A stretch of 6,057 nucleotides of DNA, from positions 1 to 6,057 of the forward strand of contig JAMONA010000002.1 in assembly GCA_027066795.1 (NCBI GenBank), given 5' to 3'. Positions 4,999 through 6,057 of the stretch are shown here, one piece after another. The position numbers and the translations under genes were made by a program. This DNA is from Candidatus Kaiserbacteria bacterium (GTDB lineage Bacteria; Patescibacteriota; Minisyncoccia; Phycocordibacterales; UBA2100). The first letter of the stretch is position 1, and every line of letters begins with the position of its first letter. The notes under the pieces are model-generated. The model saw only the letters and a program-made list of their open reading frames with translations. It did no database searches and was not told the origin of the DNA.

Positions 4999-6057
4999 AT
5001 GGAGTTGTTATTTATGAGTGTTAAGGTTGTGGTGTTGACATTGTTGGTGACAGTACCATTGATAGTACTCTTGGTGCGAAAATGGCGTATGGGCAGCATA
5101 TTACTACCGGGCTACGGTATCTTATCTGCAGCGGCACTACTGCCTATTGCGTATGCTGTGTCTACTCTATTTGCTGCTAATAGGGCTACTGCAGTACTAG
5201 GGTTCAACTTTAATACAGACTCACTTATAGTCATAGCACTAGGCTTTTTTGCACTTTTATCAGTAGTTTTGTCTAGTATAAATAAAAGCGATACTAAAAG
5301 CAGGGTGGATACATATACGATACTGGTCTATGCACTGTATGCTATTCTAGCTATTTTTTCTCTACAGATTGCTTTACAAGCTATGTCCGTTAGTCTGCCA
5401 GATTTAATAGCTGGATTTAAACCAGTTACCTCATGGGTGAGCATATCAGGTATACTCGGCTTGCTGATAATTATATTTGTAAGTAATAAAATACGTAACA
5501 TAGAATACAAGCCAAGTAAGCTAGATATAGCAATAATAAGTATATCGACACTGGTACTTGTAGTCTTTTTAAACATAACTTCAGTACTATTTACTATTGC
5601 TATTGTCATGGCTGTGCTTATTTCTGGTCTTATATACAAGAAATCTAATGGCATAAATAAATCATTGGTGTTGTTGCCCGCAATTGTGCTTGTTATGACC
5701 AGTTTCTTTGTTGTAGATGGTTTATTTTTAAATGCTAAAGTAAGCATGACATTACAAGGACTTACTAAGGTCTCCTTTATAGATGTGCGACCCAACTGGG
5801 CAGGCACACTAGGCGTAGCTAAGGGCACGGTAGGTGCTGCTGATACCACAGCTAAGCTATTTGGTCCTGGTGCTGGGTCATTTAATAAACAGTGGATGCT
5901 ATACAAACCATCTGGTGTTAGTAATACTAGGTACTGGAACACAAGCTTTAACTACGGCATAGGCTTTATACCAACTAGTGTTATAACCGGAGGTGCTATC
6001 GTGCTTATTGCATGGATAGTATTTTTATTAACATTATTTAAGTCGTTAATATACAAT
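4999..6057 (+). CDS. O-antigen-ligase-like polytopic membrane protein, 3' partial
   Basis: This frame stays open from ATG 4999 to the last base (353 codons), so the gene continues beyond the window. About eight hydrophobic segments are visible before a long polar stretch: roughly residues 7-27, 35-57, 73-94, 107-129, 146-162, 175-192, 195-213 and 221-242. A loop of about 85 residues follows, then another helix at 328-347. The loop carries VRPNWAGTLGVA (263-274), LFGPGAGSFNKQWMLYKP (287-304) and RYWNTSFNYGIGFIPT (311-326). These resemble the 'RPSW...LLGSGP.TF...W..YKP...N...FWN..F..G.G..PT' signature I associate with CPR O-antigen-ligase/Wzy-like proteins, often with C-terminal TPR repeats. 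A role in surface glycan transfer or polymerisation is inferred. No histidine occurs in the visible part. ATG 5014 is an alternative start, preceded by GGAG at 5001-5004 with a 9-base gap. Confidence 0.7.
   Translation, partial: MELLFMSVKVVVLTLLVTVPLIVLLVRKWRMGSILLPGYGILSAAALLPIAYAVSTLFAANRATAVLGFNFNTDSLIVIALGFFALLSVVLSSINKSDTKSRVDTYTILVYALYAILAIFSLQIALQAMSVSLPDLIAGFKPVTSWVSISGILGLLIIIFVSNKIRNIEYKPSKLDIAIISISTLVLVVFLNITSVLFTIAIVMAVLISGLIYKKSNGINKSLVLLPAIVLVMTSFFVVDGLFLNAKVSMTLQGLTKVSFIDVRPNWAGTLGVAKGTVGAADTTAKLFGPGAGSFNKQWMLYKPSGVSNTRYWNTSFNYGIGFIPTSVITGGAIVLIAWIVFLLTLFKSLIYN
5001..5004 (+). promoter_or_regulatory. Possible Shine-Dalgarno (GGAG) for the alternative start at 5014
   Basis: GGAG ends 9 bases before ATG 5014, a usable spacing, and is the best-placed ribosome-site match among the starts in this window. 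It lies inside codons 1-2 of the longer reading from ATG 4999. If it is used, the protein begins MSVKVVVLTLL, right at the first membrane helix. Four bases is a short match, so this does not settle the start. Confidence 0.3.

Noticed and set aside
5328..5942. 204-codon open frame on the minus strand
   Set aside because: It lies wholly inside the 4999-6057 membrane-protein frame, which has coherent membrane helices and a recognisable loop signature. The minus-strand translation shows no domain pattern.
1..6057. Alternative genetic code with TGA read as glycine, as in some CPR lineages
   Set aside because: All seven genes read through without any in-frame TGA, glycine is encoded by normal GGN codons, and the six visible stops are TAA or TAG.

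Overview
The window reads as ordinary chromosomal DNA from a low-GC member of the Candidate Phyla Radiation (Patescibacteria), probably the Parcubacteria/Paceibacteria side. I infer this from protein families, not from a marker gene. The families are a reduced FtsA/PilM-like protein paired with a membrane-anchored baseplate-J-like protein, an ATP-cone/PD-(D/E)XK nuclease-like protein, a DUF7282-like anchored domain, and an O-antigen-ligase-like polytopic protein of the type CPR genomes carry. All seven genes are on the + strand with gaps of 1 to 62 bases. Six stops are visible (TAA or TAG, never TGA) and no gene contains an in-frame TGA, so the TGA=Gly code of Absconditabacteria/Gracilibacteria is unlikely.

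Layout: 1-696, 3' part of an FtsA/PilM-like SHS2 protein that appears to lack both ATPase phosphate motifs; 702-1958, single-pass membrane protein with a baseplate-J-like outer region; 1963-3081, MnmA, the tRNA U34 2-thiouridylase; 3141-3548, small membrane-anchored two-cysteine protein; 3550-4386, ATP-cone plus Mrr-like nuclease plus helix-hairpin-helix-like C-terminus; 4449-4967, membrane-anchored DUF7282-like protein; 4999 to the window end, an O-antigen-ligase-like membrane protein with no stop in the window.

Functionally, four of the seven genes encode membrane or extracytoplasmic proteins, so the region has an envelope theme, interrupted by a tRNA-modification enzyme and a predicted DNA-acting protein. 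The first two genes look like one unit: a cytoplasmic actin-fold-derived protein and a bitopic membrane partner, similar in layout to PilM-PilN of type IV pili. Starts mostly lack Shine-Dalgarno sequences. Consensus-like -10 elements lie close to several start codons, notably an extended -10 TGCTATAAT ten bases before the ATG at 702 and TGTTATAAT before the 4449 gene, which suggests short-leader or leaderless transcription. No mobile element, CRISPR array, tRNA, rRNA or convincing intrinsic terminator was seen. No stretch over 300 bases lacks a gene.
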